Translations under genes and position numbers: made by a program
Source of the DNA: Ornithinibacillus scapharcae TW25
GTDB lineage: Bacteria > Bacillota > Bacilli > Bacillales > Amphibacillaceae
Assembly (NCBI RefSeq): GCF_000190475.1
Contig: NZ_AEWH01000052.1
Coordinates: 62,001 to 126,000 of the forward strand
Length of the DNA stretch: 64,000 nt
Direction of reading: 5' to 3'
Part shown: positions 43,947-52,315 of the stretch, piece after piece
How positions within the stretch are numbered: the first letter of the stretch is position 1
Layout: each line of letters begins with the position of its first letter
Notes under the pieces: generated by a model
The model's database searches: none
What the model was told of the DNA's origin: nothing
Seen by the model: the letters and a program-made list of their open reading frames with translations, nothing else

Positions 43947-44368
43947 CTTGCCTCCTCGACTGTATGGCTTAGTTCTACTGATTTTCGATATTCACCTTGT
44001 TCACAACTAGCTAAGTACTTCAACCCCTTTTTATGTATAAGATAATATTTCTTTTCATCTATCCAATTGGAACGGATTAAATCTTGAGCTTCAAGTGTAT
44101 GTAACAGTGTATATAGCTCGCCCTCCCTTTTGTGGAAACTAATTTCCCTTTTGCGATATAAATCAGTAGAAATATCATACCCATGTTTAGATTGATACCT
44201 AATGGACTCCAACACAGCAAGTATAGTATCTTCCTTCCATATAGTAGTATGGCTTTGTTTTTTCCTAATGGTTTCTAATACGGCACTTTTCCGCTCGTCA
44301 GAAAATGAAACACCTTTAAAGACCGTTTTCTTCATTTCACTTCTCAGGTTTTTCATAGGTTCATTCAT
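43940..44368 (-). CDS. PadR-type winged-helix regulator with an extra N-terminal segment
   Basis: 142 residues. Residues 45-130 fit PadR: ILAVLESIRYQSKHGYDISTDLYRKREISFHKREGELYTLLHTLEAQDLIRSNW, then the KKYYLIHKKGLKYL wing. The first 40 residues (MKNLRSEMKKTVFKGVSFSDERKSAVLETI) are outside the domain and resemble the N-terminal helix pairs of Bacillales anti-sigma factors. This is inference from pattern only. GGAGGTTT is 7 bases before the ATG, which lies 3 bases after the sigma stop. It might modulate the sigma factor, repress the operon, or both. Confidence 0.82.
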   Translation of the reverse strand: MNEPMKNLRSEMKKTVFKGVSFSDERKSAVLETIRKKQSHTTIWKEDTILAVLESIRYQSKHGYDISTDLYRKREISFHKREGELYTLLHTLEAQDLIRSNWIDEKKYYLIHKKGLKYLASCEQGEYRKSVELSHTVEEARW

Positions 44369-44371
44369 TCT

Positions 44372-44920
44372 TCAAACCTCCTTCTTCATTTTGTTCTTAA
44401 GTAATTCTTTGGCACGTTTTAATCTCGTTTTCAATGTATTAACATTTACCTTTGTTACAGAACTAATCTCTGTTAAGGTCATTTCCTCATAATAGTGAAG
44501 AACAACAACTTCCCTATACTTTACAGGTAATGACATGACAGCATAAGATAAACTTTTCTCTTGTTTATTTGCAATAACTTCTTCCTCTACTTGCTTGGAA
44601 TTGGAAGGAGTCTCATTACCAATCTTTTCATTCAAAACTATTTTTCGATACTGCCAGCTTCTTAGATAGTCCTTACAATGATTACTAGCAATTCTGTATA
44701 GCCATGTTTTTATGGAAGATTGGTGGTTAAACTGCTCCAGCTTCTCATAGCATTTAATAAATATTTCTTGTGTTAAATCTTCTGCCGTTGCCAAATTCTT
44801 TACATATGTAAATACAAGATGGAGGGTATCATCACCATAATCTTGCATTATTTCACTAATTATCTCTTCCTTACTAACCGTACTCTCTTCTGTAATGGTC
44901 AATGGTTCCGGTCTATTCAT
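44372..44920 (-). CDS. ECF-type RNA polymerase sigma factor
   Basis: 182 residues. Region 2 is clear (HLVFTYVKNLATAEDLTQEIFIKCYEKLEQF, then SSIKTWLYRIASNHCKDYLRSW) and so is region 4 (AVMSLPVKYREVVVLHYYEEMTLTEISSVTKVNVNTLKTRLKRAKELLK). No C-terminal extension. First gene of a three-gene unit with PadR and SEDS. The promoter upstream has an ECF-like AACC-16-CGTCTA pattern, so autoregulation is likely. No classical membrane anti-sigma factor is adjacent. Confidence 0.93.
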   Translation of the reverse strand: MNRPEPLTITEESTVSKEEIISEIMQDYGDDTLHLVFTYVKNLATAEDLTQEIFIKCYEKLEQFNHQSSIKTWLYRIASNHCKDYLRSWQYRKIVLNEKIGNETPSNSKQVEEEVIANKQEKSLSYAVMSLPVKYREVVVLHYYEEMTLTEISSVTKVNVNTLKTRLKRAKELLKNKMKKEV

Positions 44921-44944
44921 TAAGTATCACCCCTTCCACTATGT

Positions 44945-44972
44945 TAGACGATACGAATCACTAATTGGTTTG
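44945..44972 (-). promoter_or_regulatory. ECF-type promoter of the sigma-PadR-SEDS operon
   Basis: The minus strand reads CAAACC (44967-44972), a 16-base spacer, then CGTCTA (44945-44950). This matches the AAC...CGTC pattern of Bacillus ECF sigma promoters and lies about 25 bases before the sigma gene. Confidence 0.6.
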
Positions 44973-45045
44973 AATATATTAGAGATTTAAATTCACTTTT
45001 TCTTGAATATCACTTTTTTTGCTACCATTATAGCGACTCTATAAA

Positions 45046-45102
45046 CATAAGAAAAACTAGCAATTCGCTAATTCTATTGCGAAAGTGCTAGCTTTTCTTA
45101 TG
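45046..45102. repeat. Long inverted repeat in the 45.0 kb intergenic region
   Basis: 17-base arms (45046-45062 and 45086-45102, one mismatch) enclose a second short stem (TTCGC/GCGAA). It is not the nearest hairpin to either flanking gene and has no assigned role. Confidence 0.5.
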
Positions 45103-45137
45103 CAGGCTAGAGAAATTTTATATCTACCTTTCTGCCA

Positions 45138-45174
45138 AAAAAATACCACTTGGATAGACCAAGCGGTTTTTTTC
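45138..45174. terminator. Bidirectional terminator after the TrpXYZ-like ABC operon
   Basis: ACCACTTGG (45145-45153) pairs with CCAAGCGGT (45159-45167, one G-T), with A and T runs of seven on either side. It lies 35 bases past the ATPase stop. Confidence 0.8.
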
Positions 45175-45208
45175 TTGAATGGAGCTAAAGAAAGATAACA
45201 ACTAACAG

Positions 45209-46012
45209 CTACCCCAACACTGCTCGATCGCTCTCAAACTGCTCTCCACGTATACGCTGAAATTCTTTTAATAGATCTTCAATGGTTAACTCCTGTTTCC
45301 TTTCACCACGAATATCCAAAATAATTTGACCCTTATCCATCATTATGAGTCGATTACCTAAATCCAATGCTTGTTGCATATTATGCGTAACCATTAAAGT
45401 CGTTAACCCATGTTCTGCGACGACTTCCTTTGTCAGGTTGGTAATCAATGCCGCTCTCGATGGATCAAGCGCCGCAGTATGCTCATCCAGCAGAAGGATA
45501 TTAGGATTGGTGAAAGTCGCCATTAGTAACGATAGTGCTTGGCGTTCTCCACCCGATAAAAGACCAACCTTTGCATTTAGACGGTCATCTAAACCTAAAT
45601 TTAAGGTCTTTAAATGTTCTCTAAATTCTGCCTTACGAGATTTTGTAACCCCTGGCTTTAGCTTTCTTTTTCTTATTCTTGAAAATGCCATAGCGAGGTT
45701 TTCCTCAATCGTCATGGATGGTGCCGTACCAGCCATTGGATCTTGGAAAACCCGTCCAATGTATGCTGAACGTTTGAATTCTGGAAGATTGGTTACATCC
45801 TTATCAGCAATAATAACTCCACCCACATCTGGTACTAGATTACCAGATATGACATTCATCAAAGTGGATTTACCAGCTCCATTACTACCGATTACCGTCA
45901 CAAAGTCACCTTCATGTAATTCAAGATTAATCCCTTGTAATGCTTTCTTTTCATCAGGAGTACCTTCATTAAATGTAATCGATACATCTTTTATTTGTAA
46001 CATACTAGGCAC
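45209..46012 (-). CDS. ABC transporter ATP-binding protein (TrpZ-like)
   Basis: 267 residues. Walker A VIGSNGAGKSTLMNVISG, Q-loop RVFQDPMAGTAPSMTIEENLAMAF, signature LLSGGERQALSL, Walker B NILLLDEHTAALDP and switch His MVTHNMQQAL. The ATPase of an ABC importer whose permease and binding lipoprotein genes precede it. LDEH in place of LDEP is a known variant in this subfamily. Overlaps the permease gene by 8 bases. Confidence 0.92.
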   Translation of the reverse strand: MPSMLQIKDVSITFNEGTPDEKKALQGINLELHEGDFVTVIGSNGAGKSTLMNVISGNLVPDVGGVIIADKDVTNLPEFKRSAYIGRVFQDPMAGTAPSMTIEENLAMAFSRIRKRKLKPGVTKSRKAEFREHLKTLNLGLDDRLNAKVGLLSGGERQALSLLMATFTNPNILLLDEHTAALDPSRAALITNLTKEVVAEHGLTTLMVTHNMQQALDLGNRLIMMDKGQIILDIRGERKQELTIEDLLKEFQRIRGEQFESDRAVLG

Positions 46013-46982
46013 CCTCCCTTACCTGTCCAAGTGCTTGACGCTTTTGTATCCTACGTTTTTTCTCTTTACGTGCTTGTAGAAGCTTAGGCGCAACTAGAGC
46101 AACAATAACGATAAAGGCTGTTATCATTTTCATATCTCCAGTCTCTAAGAAATCCACACGAAGCGCTAACGTTACAACTATACGGTAAACGATAGCACCA
46201 CCAATTACTGCGATAGTTGCAATCGCAATGGTCTTCTTACCAAATAAAGCTTCCCCGATAATAACCGATGCAAGACCGATAACAATCATACCTATCCCCA
46301 TGGACACGTCAGCAAATCCACCTATTTGGGCAATAAGCGCCCCACTAAGTGCAACCATCGCATTTGAAATACCTACACCTAATACAATTAGATTGTCGGT
46401 ATTCGCTGAGAAACTGCGAATCATTCGTTGATTATCCCCTGTTGCTCGTAGTGCTAATCCAATTTCTGTTTTCAAGAAATAATCCGTTAAGAATTTGATG
46501 GCTAAGACGACAACGAACATGAATATGACAATAACCCATGTTGCCGGTGCCCTAGATCCAACGGCTTCGAAAATACCATTAAAGAAACTATCGATTCCAG
46601 CAGGCCAAATATCACGGAGCTGGGAAAAAATAGTTGGTTGACTGTGTAAAGAGACAGTCGGCGAATCCATGATACGTAGATTAATAGAATATAAGGCAAT
46701 CATCATTAAAATACCTGATAACAACGCGTTAATTTTACCCTTTGTATGTAAAAGGCCGGTAATACATCCTGCTATAAATCCTGCTACGATTGCTAATAGT
46801 GTAGCTACTATCGGTGATACACCATTTACTATAGATATAGCCGCTACTCCTGCACCTGTTACAAAGCTACCATCTACCGTTAAATCAGGAAAATCTAATA
46901 CTCGGAAGGTTAAGTATACCCCTAAGGCCATAATTGCATATATAATTCCAGATTCAACAGCACCAAATAATGATAAAAGCAC
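46005..46982 (-). CDS. ABC transporter permease (TrpY-like)
   Basis: 325 residues, GTG start with AAGGAGGT upstream. Nine or so helices and a basic C-terminus, of the branched-chain-amino-acid permease type: GIIYAIMALGVYLTFRVLDFPDLTVDGSFVTGAGV near the N-terminus and GLALRATGDNQRMIRSFSANTDNLIVLGVGISNAMVALSGAL, the EAA-like cytoplasmic loop. This family works with TrpX-type (ABC_sub_bind) proteins; tryptophan or a related solute is the usual prediction. Confidence 0.9.
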   Translation of the reverse strand: MLLSLFGAVESGIIYAIMALGVYLTFRVLDFPDLTVDGSFVTGAGVAAISIVNGVSPIVATLLAIVAGFIAGCITGLLHTKGKINALLSGILMMIALYSINLRIMDSPTVSLHSQPTIFSQLRDIWPAGIDSFFNGIFEAVGSRAPATWVIVIFMFVVVLAIKFLTDYFLKTEIGLALRATGDNQRMIRSFSANTDNLIVLGVGISNAMVALSGALIAQIGGFADVSMGIGMIVIGLASVIIGEALFGKKTIAIATIAVIGGAIVYRIVVTLALRVDFLETGDMKMITAFIVIVALVAPKLLQARKEKKRRIQKRQALGQVREGA

Positions 46983-47038
46983 GTTTACTTACCTCCTTTT
47001 CCACACCCAATATGTGGAAGTTACTCAAGTAGAATAGA

Positions 47039-47060
47039 GAAGCAGGCCATAGCCTGCTTC
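47039..47060 (-). repeat. Hairpin between the binding-protein and permease genes
   Basis: GAAGCAGGC (47039-47047) pairs with GCCTGCTTC (47052-47060). Placed after the first gene with no T run beyond TCTATTCT, it probably adjusts relative expression of the binding protein and the permease. Confidence 0.55.
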
Positions 47061-47093
47061 ATGTTTGGACTTATAGGGTTCCTATCGATACTA

Positions 47094-48101
47094 TTAATTC
47101 GTTGCAGTTTCTACAAACTGAGCGTCTTTATCCCAATCAGCATTCCATTCAATACCTTGCTCTTCGGCAGCGCCCTTATTAATGAACAATTGAATTTCTG
47201 GTGGATATTCCACATTAATATCCTGTGGTGATTTACCATTCTTTAAAATTTCTACTGCCATTTCACCGGTACGCTTACCGATTGTGAAGTAGTCAATACC
47301 AAACGTCACAAAACCACCCTTAGCTAATGAGTCTGGCTCACCAACCACTAACGGAATATCTTGTTCATTGGCAACAGCTACAACACTTTCAAGTGCAGAT
47401 ACGACCATGTTATCTGTCACAATATAGAATACATCGACATCACTAACTAAGGATGTCGCAGCTTGTTGAACTTCTGAAGAGTTAGCAACCGTACGTTCCT
47501 CAAACGTTAAAGAGGTCCCCTCTCCAGCCTCACGAACTGCTTCGATTTGTGTCACAGAGTTAGACTCCCCTGCATTATAAATTAATCCTACAGTTGCATC
47601 CGGGAAATACTGGTCAATGAATTTAACTGTTTCCTGAATCGCATCTGGGTGCAGATCCACTACACCAGTAATATTTTCTCCTGGTTTATCCATTGCCTCT
47701 ACAATACCTGATTCAACTGCATCTGTAACAGAAGTAAATAAAACAGGTATATCCGTAGCATCCTTTGTTGCTTCTAGTGCAGATAGCGCTGCAGGTGTAG
47801 AGTTAGCAAATATCAGGTCAACATTATCCGCAACAAATCCATCTGAGATCGGTTTTAAGTTATTTTGATCCCCTTGTGCACTTTGAAAGTCATACTCTAC
47901 ATCAAGTCCCGCTTCCTCTAACGCTGCTTTAAAACCTTCATAAGCTTTATCTAAGGATGGATGCTCTACAATTTGAGAAGCTCCGATTTTAAATTTTTCA
48001 CCACCATCGCTACTACTACCATCCTCTTTCTCACTAGTACCACATGCAACAAGTAATACTAAACTTGTCAAAATGGAAACTAATATCAGAAGCTTTTTCA
48101 T
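47094..48101 (-). CDS. ABC transporter substrate-binding lipoprotein (TrpX/ABC_sub_bind family)
   Basis: 335 residues from the ATG at 48099-48101 (MKKLLILVSILTSLVLLVACG), chosen for the adjacent GAGGGGGAG. Lipobox LVAC, then the ABC_sub_bind pattern: FKIGASQIVEHPSLDKAYEGFKAALEEAGL, IFANSTPAALSALEATKDATDIPVLFTSVTDAVESGIV and GFVTFGIDYFTIGKRTGEMAVEIL. Captures a small aromatic or other solute. First gene of the three-gene importer, behind a TTGACT-16-TATAAT promoter. Confidence 0.92.
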   Translation of the reverse strand: MKKLLILVSILTSLVLLVACGTSEKEDGSSSDGGEKFKIGASQIVEHPSLDKAYEGFKAALEEAGLDVEYDFQSAQGDQNNLKPISDGFVADNVDLIFANSTPAALSALEATKDATDIPVLFTSVTDAVESGIVEAMDKPGENITGVVDLHPDAIQETVKFIDQYFPDATVGLIYNAGESNSVTQIEAVREAGEGTSLTFEERTVANSSEVQQAATSLVSDVDVFYIVTDNMVVSALESVVAVANEQDIPLVVGEPDSLAKGGFVTFGIDYFTIGKRTGEMAVEILKNGKSPQDINVEYPPEIQLFINKGAAEEQGIEWNADWDKDAQFVETATN

Positions 48102-48149
48102 TTGAGTACTCCCCCTCACTCTTCATAACTTTAAGTATAATTTGAGAAA

Positions 48150-48177
48150 TTATAACATACTGAAAAAAGCAGTCAAG
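48150..48177 (-). promoter_or_regulatory. Promoter of the TrpXYZ-like operon
   Basis: The minus strand reads TTGACT (48172-48177), a 16-base spacer, and TATAAT (48150-48155) with a TG extension. No T-box or trp leader is visible in the short upstream region. Confidence 0.65.
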
Positions 48178-48275
48178 CTCGTTTTTTGATAATTCGAACA
48201 TATTGTAACCGCTTACTCTTATGCCCTCAACATAGTTGGCGACTAGCAGAAAATTTTGTTTTCCCCCCTTAAAAA

Positions 48276-49295
48276 TTAGAAATGAACAACCTTTTCAATC
48301 GCCTTCTTCATGCGTTCTGGTGTCGGTAGGTAATGATTTTCCAAACTAAAAAATGGTACTGGCACATCAAATCCTGTTACCCTTTCTACAGGAGCTTTCA
48401 AATAAAGAAAAGCAGTATCATTAATGATGGAAACAACGTCATTTCCCAATCCACCAGTTCTCGGCGCTTCATGTATTACAACTGCACGACCTGTCTTTTT
48501 AACAGATTCGGCAATGATGTCTTGATCAATAGGATATAGCGTTCGAAGATCAATTACTTCACAGCTAATACCTTTTTCTTTTAATTGGTTAGCAACCTTT
48601 TCAACTAATGGAACCATTGCTCCCCAAGTTATTAATGTAACATCCTCACCATCTATTCGCTTTTTACCTTTTCCAATTTCGACGGTATAATATTCTGTCG
48701 GTACATCTTCACGGAAAGAGCGGTAATTATGCATTGGTTCCATAAATAACACTGGATCTGGGTCCTCAAATGCAGCTATAAATAACCCCTTTGCATCATA
48801 AGGTGTCGCAGGACAGACTACTTTTATTCCAGGCATATGTGTAAATAGTGCTTCAGCACTGTCTGAATGTATTTCAGGGGCTCTAACACCAGCACCAAAA
48901 GGCGCACGAATTACTAATGGAACAGAAAACCTCCCCATGGTCCGTGCTCGAATTCGAGAAACATGTGTCATGATTTGATCATAAGCCGGATAGATAAACC
49001 CCATAAATTGGATTTCTGCGATTGGCTTCATGCCGTTTACTGCTAAACCAACCGATGTTCCGATAATTCCTGATTCCGATAGAGGAGTGTCTATTACACG
49101 ATCTGGTCCATGTTTTTCTTGTAAACCATCTGTAGCACGAAACACACCACCGTTTTTCCCAACGTCCTCACCCAGTATTAAAGCATTCTCATCTCTTTCT
49201 AGAACCATATCCATTCCTTCATTAATCGCTTGTATTAATGTCAGTTTCTTCGTGGCAACATTTGATTTGGTTTTTTGGTCCATTTCTGTAGTCAT
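48276..49295 (-). CDS. 2-Oxoacid dehydrogenase E1 component beta subunit (PdhB/BkdAB-like)
   Basis: 339 residues with the transketolase-like pyrimidine-binding fold: ALILGEDVGKNGGVFRATDGLQEKHGPDRVIDTPLSESGIIG, AEIQFMGFIYPAYDQI, RAPFGAGVRAPEIHSDSAEALF and a C-terminal transketolase_C domain (VIDLRTLYPIDQD, VHEAPRTGGLG). Forms the alpha2-beta2 E1 with the upstream gene, from which it is separated by 1 base. Substrate (pyruvate, branched-chain or other 2-oxoacid) is not decided. No E2 or E3 gene follows. Confidence 0.9.
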   Translation of the reverse strand: MTTEMDQKTKSNVATKKLTLIQAINEGMDMVLERDENALILGEDVGKNGGVFRATDGLQEKHGPDRVIDTPLSESGIIGTSVGLAVNGMKPIAEIQFMGFIYPAYDQIMTHVSRIRARTMGRFSVPLVIRAPFGAGVRAPEIHSDSAEALFTHMPGIKVVCPATPYDAKGLFIAAFEDPDPVLFMEPMHNYRSFREDVPTEYYTVEIGKGKKRIDGEDVTLITWGAMVPLVEKVANQLKEKGISCEVIDLRTLYPIDQDIIAESVKKTGRAVVIHEAPRTGGLGNDVVSIINDTAFLYLKAPVERVTGFDVPVPFFSLENHYLPTPERMKKAIEKVVHF

Positions 49296-49296
49296 C

Positions 49297-50352
49297 TTAC
49301 TCCCCCCCTAAAAGTTGAAGATAGGAATTTTTTTGTTCCATTAGCTGTTCTGGCGGGTTAGCATAAACATGGTCAAATAAATCCTCCACATTCGCTTTCG
49401 GATAAGCTTCCATCTCTTTTACAGCTGCTTCAATCTCTTCTTCTACTTTACTCTGGGTCGTTGCAATAAACTCATCCTCATAGTAGCCTTGATTCTTCAT
49501 AAACCTCTCTAATCGAACGATCGGGTCTACAACATCCTGACCAAGTCCTTCTGGTCTATATTTAGTGGGGTCGTCAGCTGTTGTGTGTGCACCTGTACGC
49601 CATGTTACCGCTTCAATCAGTGTTGGTCCATTACCAGAACGAGCACGTTTAATAGCCTCTTGCATTTCAAAATACACCGCAAAGAAGTCATTCCCATCTA
49701 CCCGTACACTCGGTATATCATAGGCAACACCTTTTTGGGCAATAGTCCTAGAATTCATTTGCCTTTCAAATGGGACTGAAATGGCATAACCATTATTTTG
49801 GTTAAAAAATATGGTTGGGGTTTGAAATACACTTGCAAAATTTAACCCCTCATGGAAATCCCCTTCAGAAGTAGCGCCGTCTCCAAAATAGGCGATTGCA
49901 ATATTGTCCGTTCCTTTTCGCTTTTCAGCCCACGAAGCTCCAACTGCATGCAATAGTTGTGTAGCAATTGGAACTGCTGCAGGAAATATATTCTTTCCTT
50001 CTGGGGGGACACAACCTTCCAGACGCCCATTCCAATAAAGAAATGTTCTCGTCATGTTTGAACCAAATGTTAACATTGCCCCGTGATCTCGGTATGTAGG
50101 AAATAGCCAATCATTCTCTCTTAATGCAAGTGCACTACCAACCTGTGATGCTTCTTGCCCCTCAAATGGTGGATAGGTTCCAATTCTCCCTTGCCTTTGC
50201 AAGCTCTTTGCTTTCTTATCAAAAGTTCGAATTCGATACATATGATAGTATGCATTCTGTGCTAGTTCTTTGCTAATCTGTGACGAAGAACTAGTATCTA
50301 CTAAGTTACCCTGATCGTCTATTACCTGTTTCATTGGGTATGCCTTATTCAT
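49297..50352 (-). CDS. 2-Oxoacid dehydrogenase E1 component alpha subunit (PdhA-like)
   Basis: 351 residues. The TPP-binding motif GDGATSEGDFHEGLNFASVFQTPTIFFNQNNGYAISVP (GDG...NN), TYRDHGAMLTFGSNMT, and the phosphorylation-loop equivalent YRTGAHTTADDPTKYR. The N-terminal PMKQVIDDQGNLV is like Gram-positive PdhA/BkdAA. First gene of the pair; its promoter region carries a cre site and a motif shared with the paa promoters, suggesting expression during phenylacetate or fatty-acid use. Confidence 0.9.
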   Translation of the reverse strand: MNKAYPMKQVIDDQGNLVDTSSSSQISKELAQNAYYHMYRIRTFDKKAKSLQRQGRIGTYPPFEGQEASQVGSALALRENDWLFPTYRDHGAMLTFGSNMTRTFLYWNGRLEGCVPPEGKNIFPAAVPIATQLLHAVGASWAEKRKGTDNIAIAYFGDGATSEGDFHEGLNFASVFQTPTIFFNQNNGYAISVPFERQMNSRTIAQKGVAYDIPSVRVDGNDFFAVYFEMQEAIKRARSGNGPTLIEAVTWRTGAHTTADDPTKYRPEGLGQDVVDPIVRLERFMKNQGYYEDEFIATTQSKVEEEIEAAVKEMEAYPKANVEDLFDHVYANPPEQLMEQKNSYLQLLGGE

Positions 50353-50393
50353 TTAATAACCTCCAACCAAAAGTCTAGTCTAGTAAACACTTT

Positions 50394-50407
50394 TATTAAC
50401 GCTTACA
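50394..50407. promoter_or_regulatory. cre site (CcpA) at the pdhAB promoter
   Basis: The minus strand reads TGTAAGCGTTAATA, 13 of 14 matches to TGWAANCGNTNWCA, at the expected start point downstream of a TATAAT (50409-50414). A weaker second copy lies a few bases further in. Confidence 0.65.
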
Positions 50408-50422
50408 CATTATAGATTTTTA

Positions 50423-50447
50423 ATATGACGTTATTTTAACGTTATTT
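50423..50447. promoter_or_regulatory. AACG-type operator at the pdhA promoter
   Basis: The minus strand reads AAATAACGTT, AAAA, TAACGTCATAT. It aligns without gaps to the sites before paaA and paaI. It overlaps the -35 position of the pdhA promoter (TATAAT at 50409-50414). Confidence 0.55.
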
Positions 50448-50503
50448 TATCATTATGTAATAATGTGGTCAATTAATTTTTAGAAAACTTATTATTTTTA
50501 GAC

Positions 50504-51472
50504 TTATCTAGAGGAGGATAGAGAATTTAATTGCTCTAAACCTGCACTCACTTGCTGCCTAGCAGTTTTCATCATATCTTCTAACAACTCACTAACGAAT
50601 GGGATATCTTGAATCAAACCAGTTACCTGACCTCCATTAAGGAAACCATTTTCTAAGTCTCCTTTTATAGCACCTAATACATGATGCTTTTCTGAAGTTA
50701 TTCTATTAAACTCTTGTGCTGAAACCCCATGTTTCTCTTTATCTAGTAGTTCCATTACATAACTCGTTTGGAGCACTCTCCTTATTCTCCCCAAGCTTCT
50801 CCCTATAATGATGGCATCTGTGCCACTTGCTTGAATTAGTTGCTCCTTATAACGCTCATGAAATGGTGCCTCTTGAGTTGCAATAAATCGAGTTCCAATT
50901 TGAACACCTTCCGCTCCTAGCATTAGGGCTGCTGCTAGTCCTTTCCCATCACCAATACCGCCAGCAGCAACTACTGGTTTACGTACACTTCGGACGATCT
51001 GGGGGATTAACGTAAATGTTGTAAGCTCTAAAGCAGAATTAATCCCTGCCGCTTCATACCCTTCCGCTACAATGATATCTGCACCGGCAGCTTCTGCTTT
51101 GATTGCATGCTTCTCAGAAGCAACAATCGCCATGACTATCTTTCCGTATTCATGAAGCTTCGGAATATATGGAGCAGGATTACCTGCTGATAAAGATACA
51201 ATTGGTATATCATACGCAATACTTAGCTCTAACAAACTTTCTACATATGGGGTCACCGTAATAGCGATATTTAATGCAAATGGCTTATCCGTTATGGTCT
51301 TTAACTCCCGGATGATCACTTCGACTTCTTCTGGGGTCATTGTTCCACACCCAATAGTCCCTAATCCACCTGCCTCCGAAACAGCAGCAGCAAGTTTTGC
51401 ATTAGAGATATTTCCCATTCCCCCTTGAATAATGGGGTATTTAATATTTAGTAGATTGGTTACTCGATTCAT
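50504..51472 (-). CDS. NPD/nitronate monooxygenase-like flavoprotein in the paa cluster
   Basis: 322 residues of the FMN-binding TIM-barrel 2-nitropropane dioxygenase family: YPIIQGGMGNISNAKLAAAVSEAGGLGTIG, then VAEGYEAAGI near the catalytic His position of FabK/NMO (here Glu-Gly-Tyr-Glu-Ala-Ala-Gly), VVAAGGIGDGKGLAAALMLGAEGVQIGTRFIAT. FabK-type enoyl reductases and nitronate monooxygenases share this fold. The substrate here is not clear. Last gene of the paa transcript, 15 bases after the crotonase gene. Confidence 0.82.
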   Translation of the reverse strand: MNRVTNLLNIKYPIIQGGMGNISNAKLAAAVSEAGGLGTIGCGTMTPEEVEVIIRELKTITDKPFALNIAITVTPYVESLLELSIAYDIPIVSLSAGNPAPYIPKLHEYGKIVMAIVASEKHAIKAEAAGADIIVAEGYEAAGINSALELTTFTLIPQIVRSVRKPVVAAGGIGDGKGLAAALMLGAEGVQIGTRFIATQEAPFHERYKEQLIQASGTDAIIIGRSLGRIRRVLQTSYVMELLDKEKHGVSAQEFNRITSEKHHVLGAIKGDLENGFLNGGQVTGLIQDIPFVSELLEDMMKTARQQVSAGLEQLNSLSSSR

Positions 51473-51487
51473 GTTATCCCCCCTTCA

Positions 51488-52264
51488 TTATTCACCTTTA
51501 AAAACCGGTACCCTCTTTTCACTAAAAGCTTGTAAAGCTTCTAATCTATCTGCAGTTGGTATAGTTAATTCATAGGCTTTTGCTTCGATATCAAGACCCG
51601 TTTTAATATCTGTGTTCATCCCTAGCGAAATAGCGTACTTTGCTTGTGTTACTGCAATTGGACCATTTTGTAGGATTTGTTTAGCTAGAATCTCGCATTC
51701 CTCCATAAGTGTAATCTGATCGACAACCTTTAGAACTGCACCAAGTTCACAAGCCTCTTCTGCGGTTATCTTCTTTGCTGTTAAAATTAACTCCTTTGCT
51801 TTCATCTCACCAACCAATCTTGGTAATCGCTGTGTACCACCTGCACCGGGAATAATAGCCCAACTAGTTTCAGTAAGACCCATTTTGGCACCTGTTACCG
51901 CGATAACAAAATCACACGCAATCATGAGCTCAAAGCCTCCCCCAAAGCAGTACCCGTTCACCGCAGCAATGGTTGGCTGTGGAAGATTTGCTATCGCATC
52001 GAAACAATCCCGAATTGCCTTCACATTCCTTCTAACTTCGGATTCCGTTAATGTTTTTCTTTCTTTTAAGTCGGCACCAGCACTAAACGCCTTTTTACCT
52101 GATCCAGTAATAATTACCGCTCTAACTTCTCTATCAACATGTATTTGGCTAGTAATCTTCTGCAATTCTAATAACATTTGATAATTAAAAGCGTTCAATG
52201 CTTCTTCTCGATTTAATGTGATATAGGCAATATTACTTTTCTTCTCATATAAAACAGTTTGCAT
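51488..52264 (-). CDS. Enoyl-CoA hydratase/isomerase (third crotonase of the cluster)
   Basis: 258 residues from the second of two ATGs, which has AAGGAG 6 bases upstream. Crotonase motifs: FSAGADLKER, AAVNGYCFGGGFELMIACDFVIA (oxyanion hole and Glu region) and GLTETSWAIIPGAGGTQRLPRLVG with the second catalytic Glu position. The pattern is closest to AUH/3-hydroxybutyryl-CoA dehydratases. It could supply the oxepin-CoA ring hydrolysis or another hydration in the pathway, since the MaoC half of PaaZ is absent; this is inference. Confidence 0.88.
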   Translation of the reverse strand: MQTVLYEKKSNIAYITLNREEALNAFNYQMLLELQKITSQIHVDREVRAVIITGSGKKAFSAGADLKERKTLTESEVRRNVKAIRDCFDAIANLPQPTIAAVNGYCFGGGFELMIACDFVIAVTGAKMGLTETSWAIIPGAGGTQRLPRLVGEMKAKELILTAKKITAEEACELGAVLKVVDQITLMEECEILAKQILQNGPIAVTQAKYAISLGMNTDIKTGLDIEAKAYELTIPTADRLEALQAFSEKRVPVFKGE

Positions 52265-52315
52265 CATTATCTCCTTTCACGATGTGTTGGTATAGAATCT
52301 CGAAAACTATTCCAA

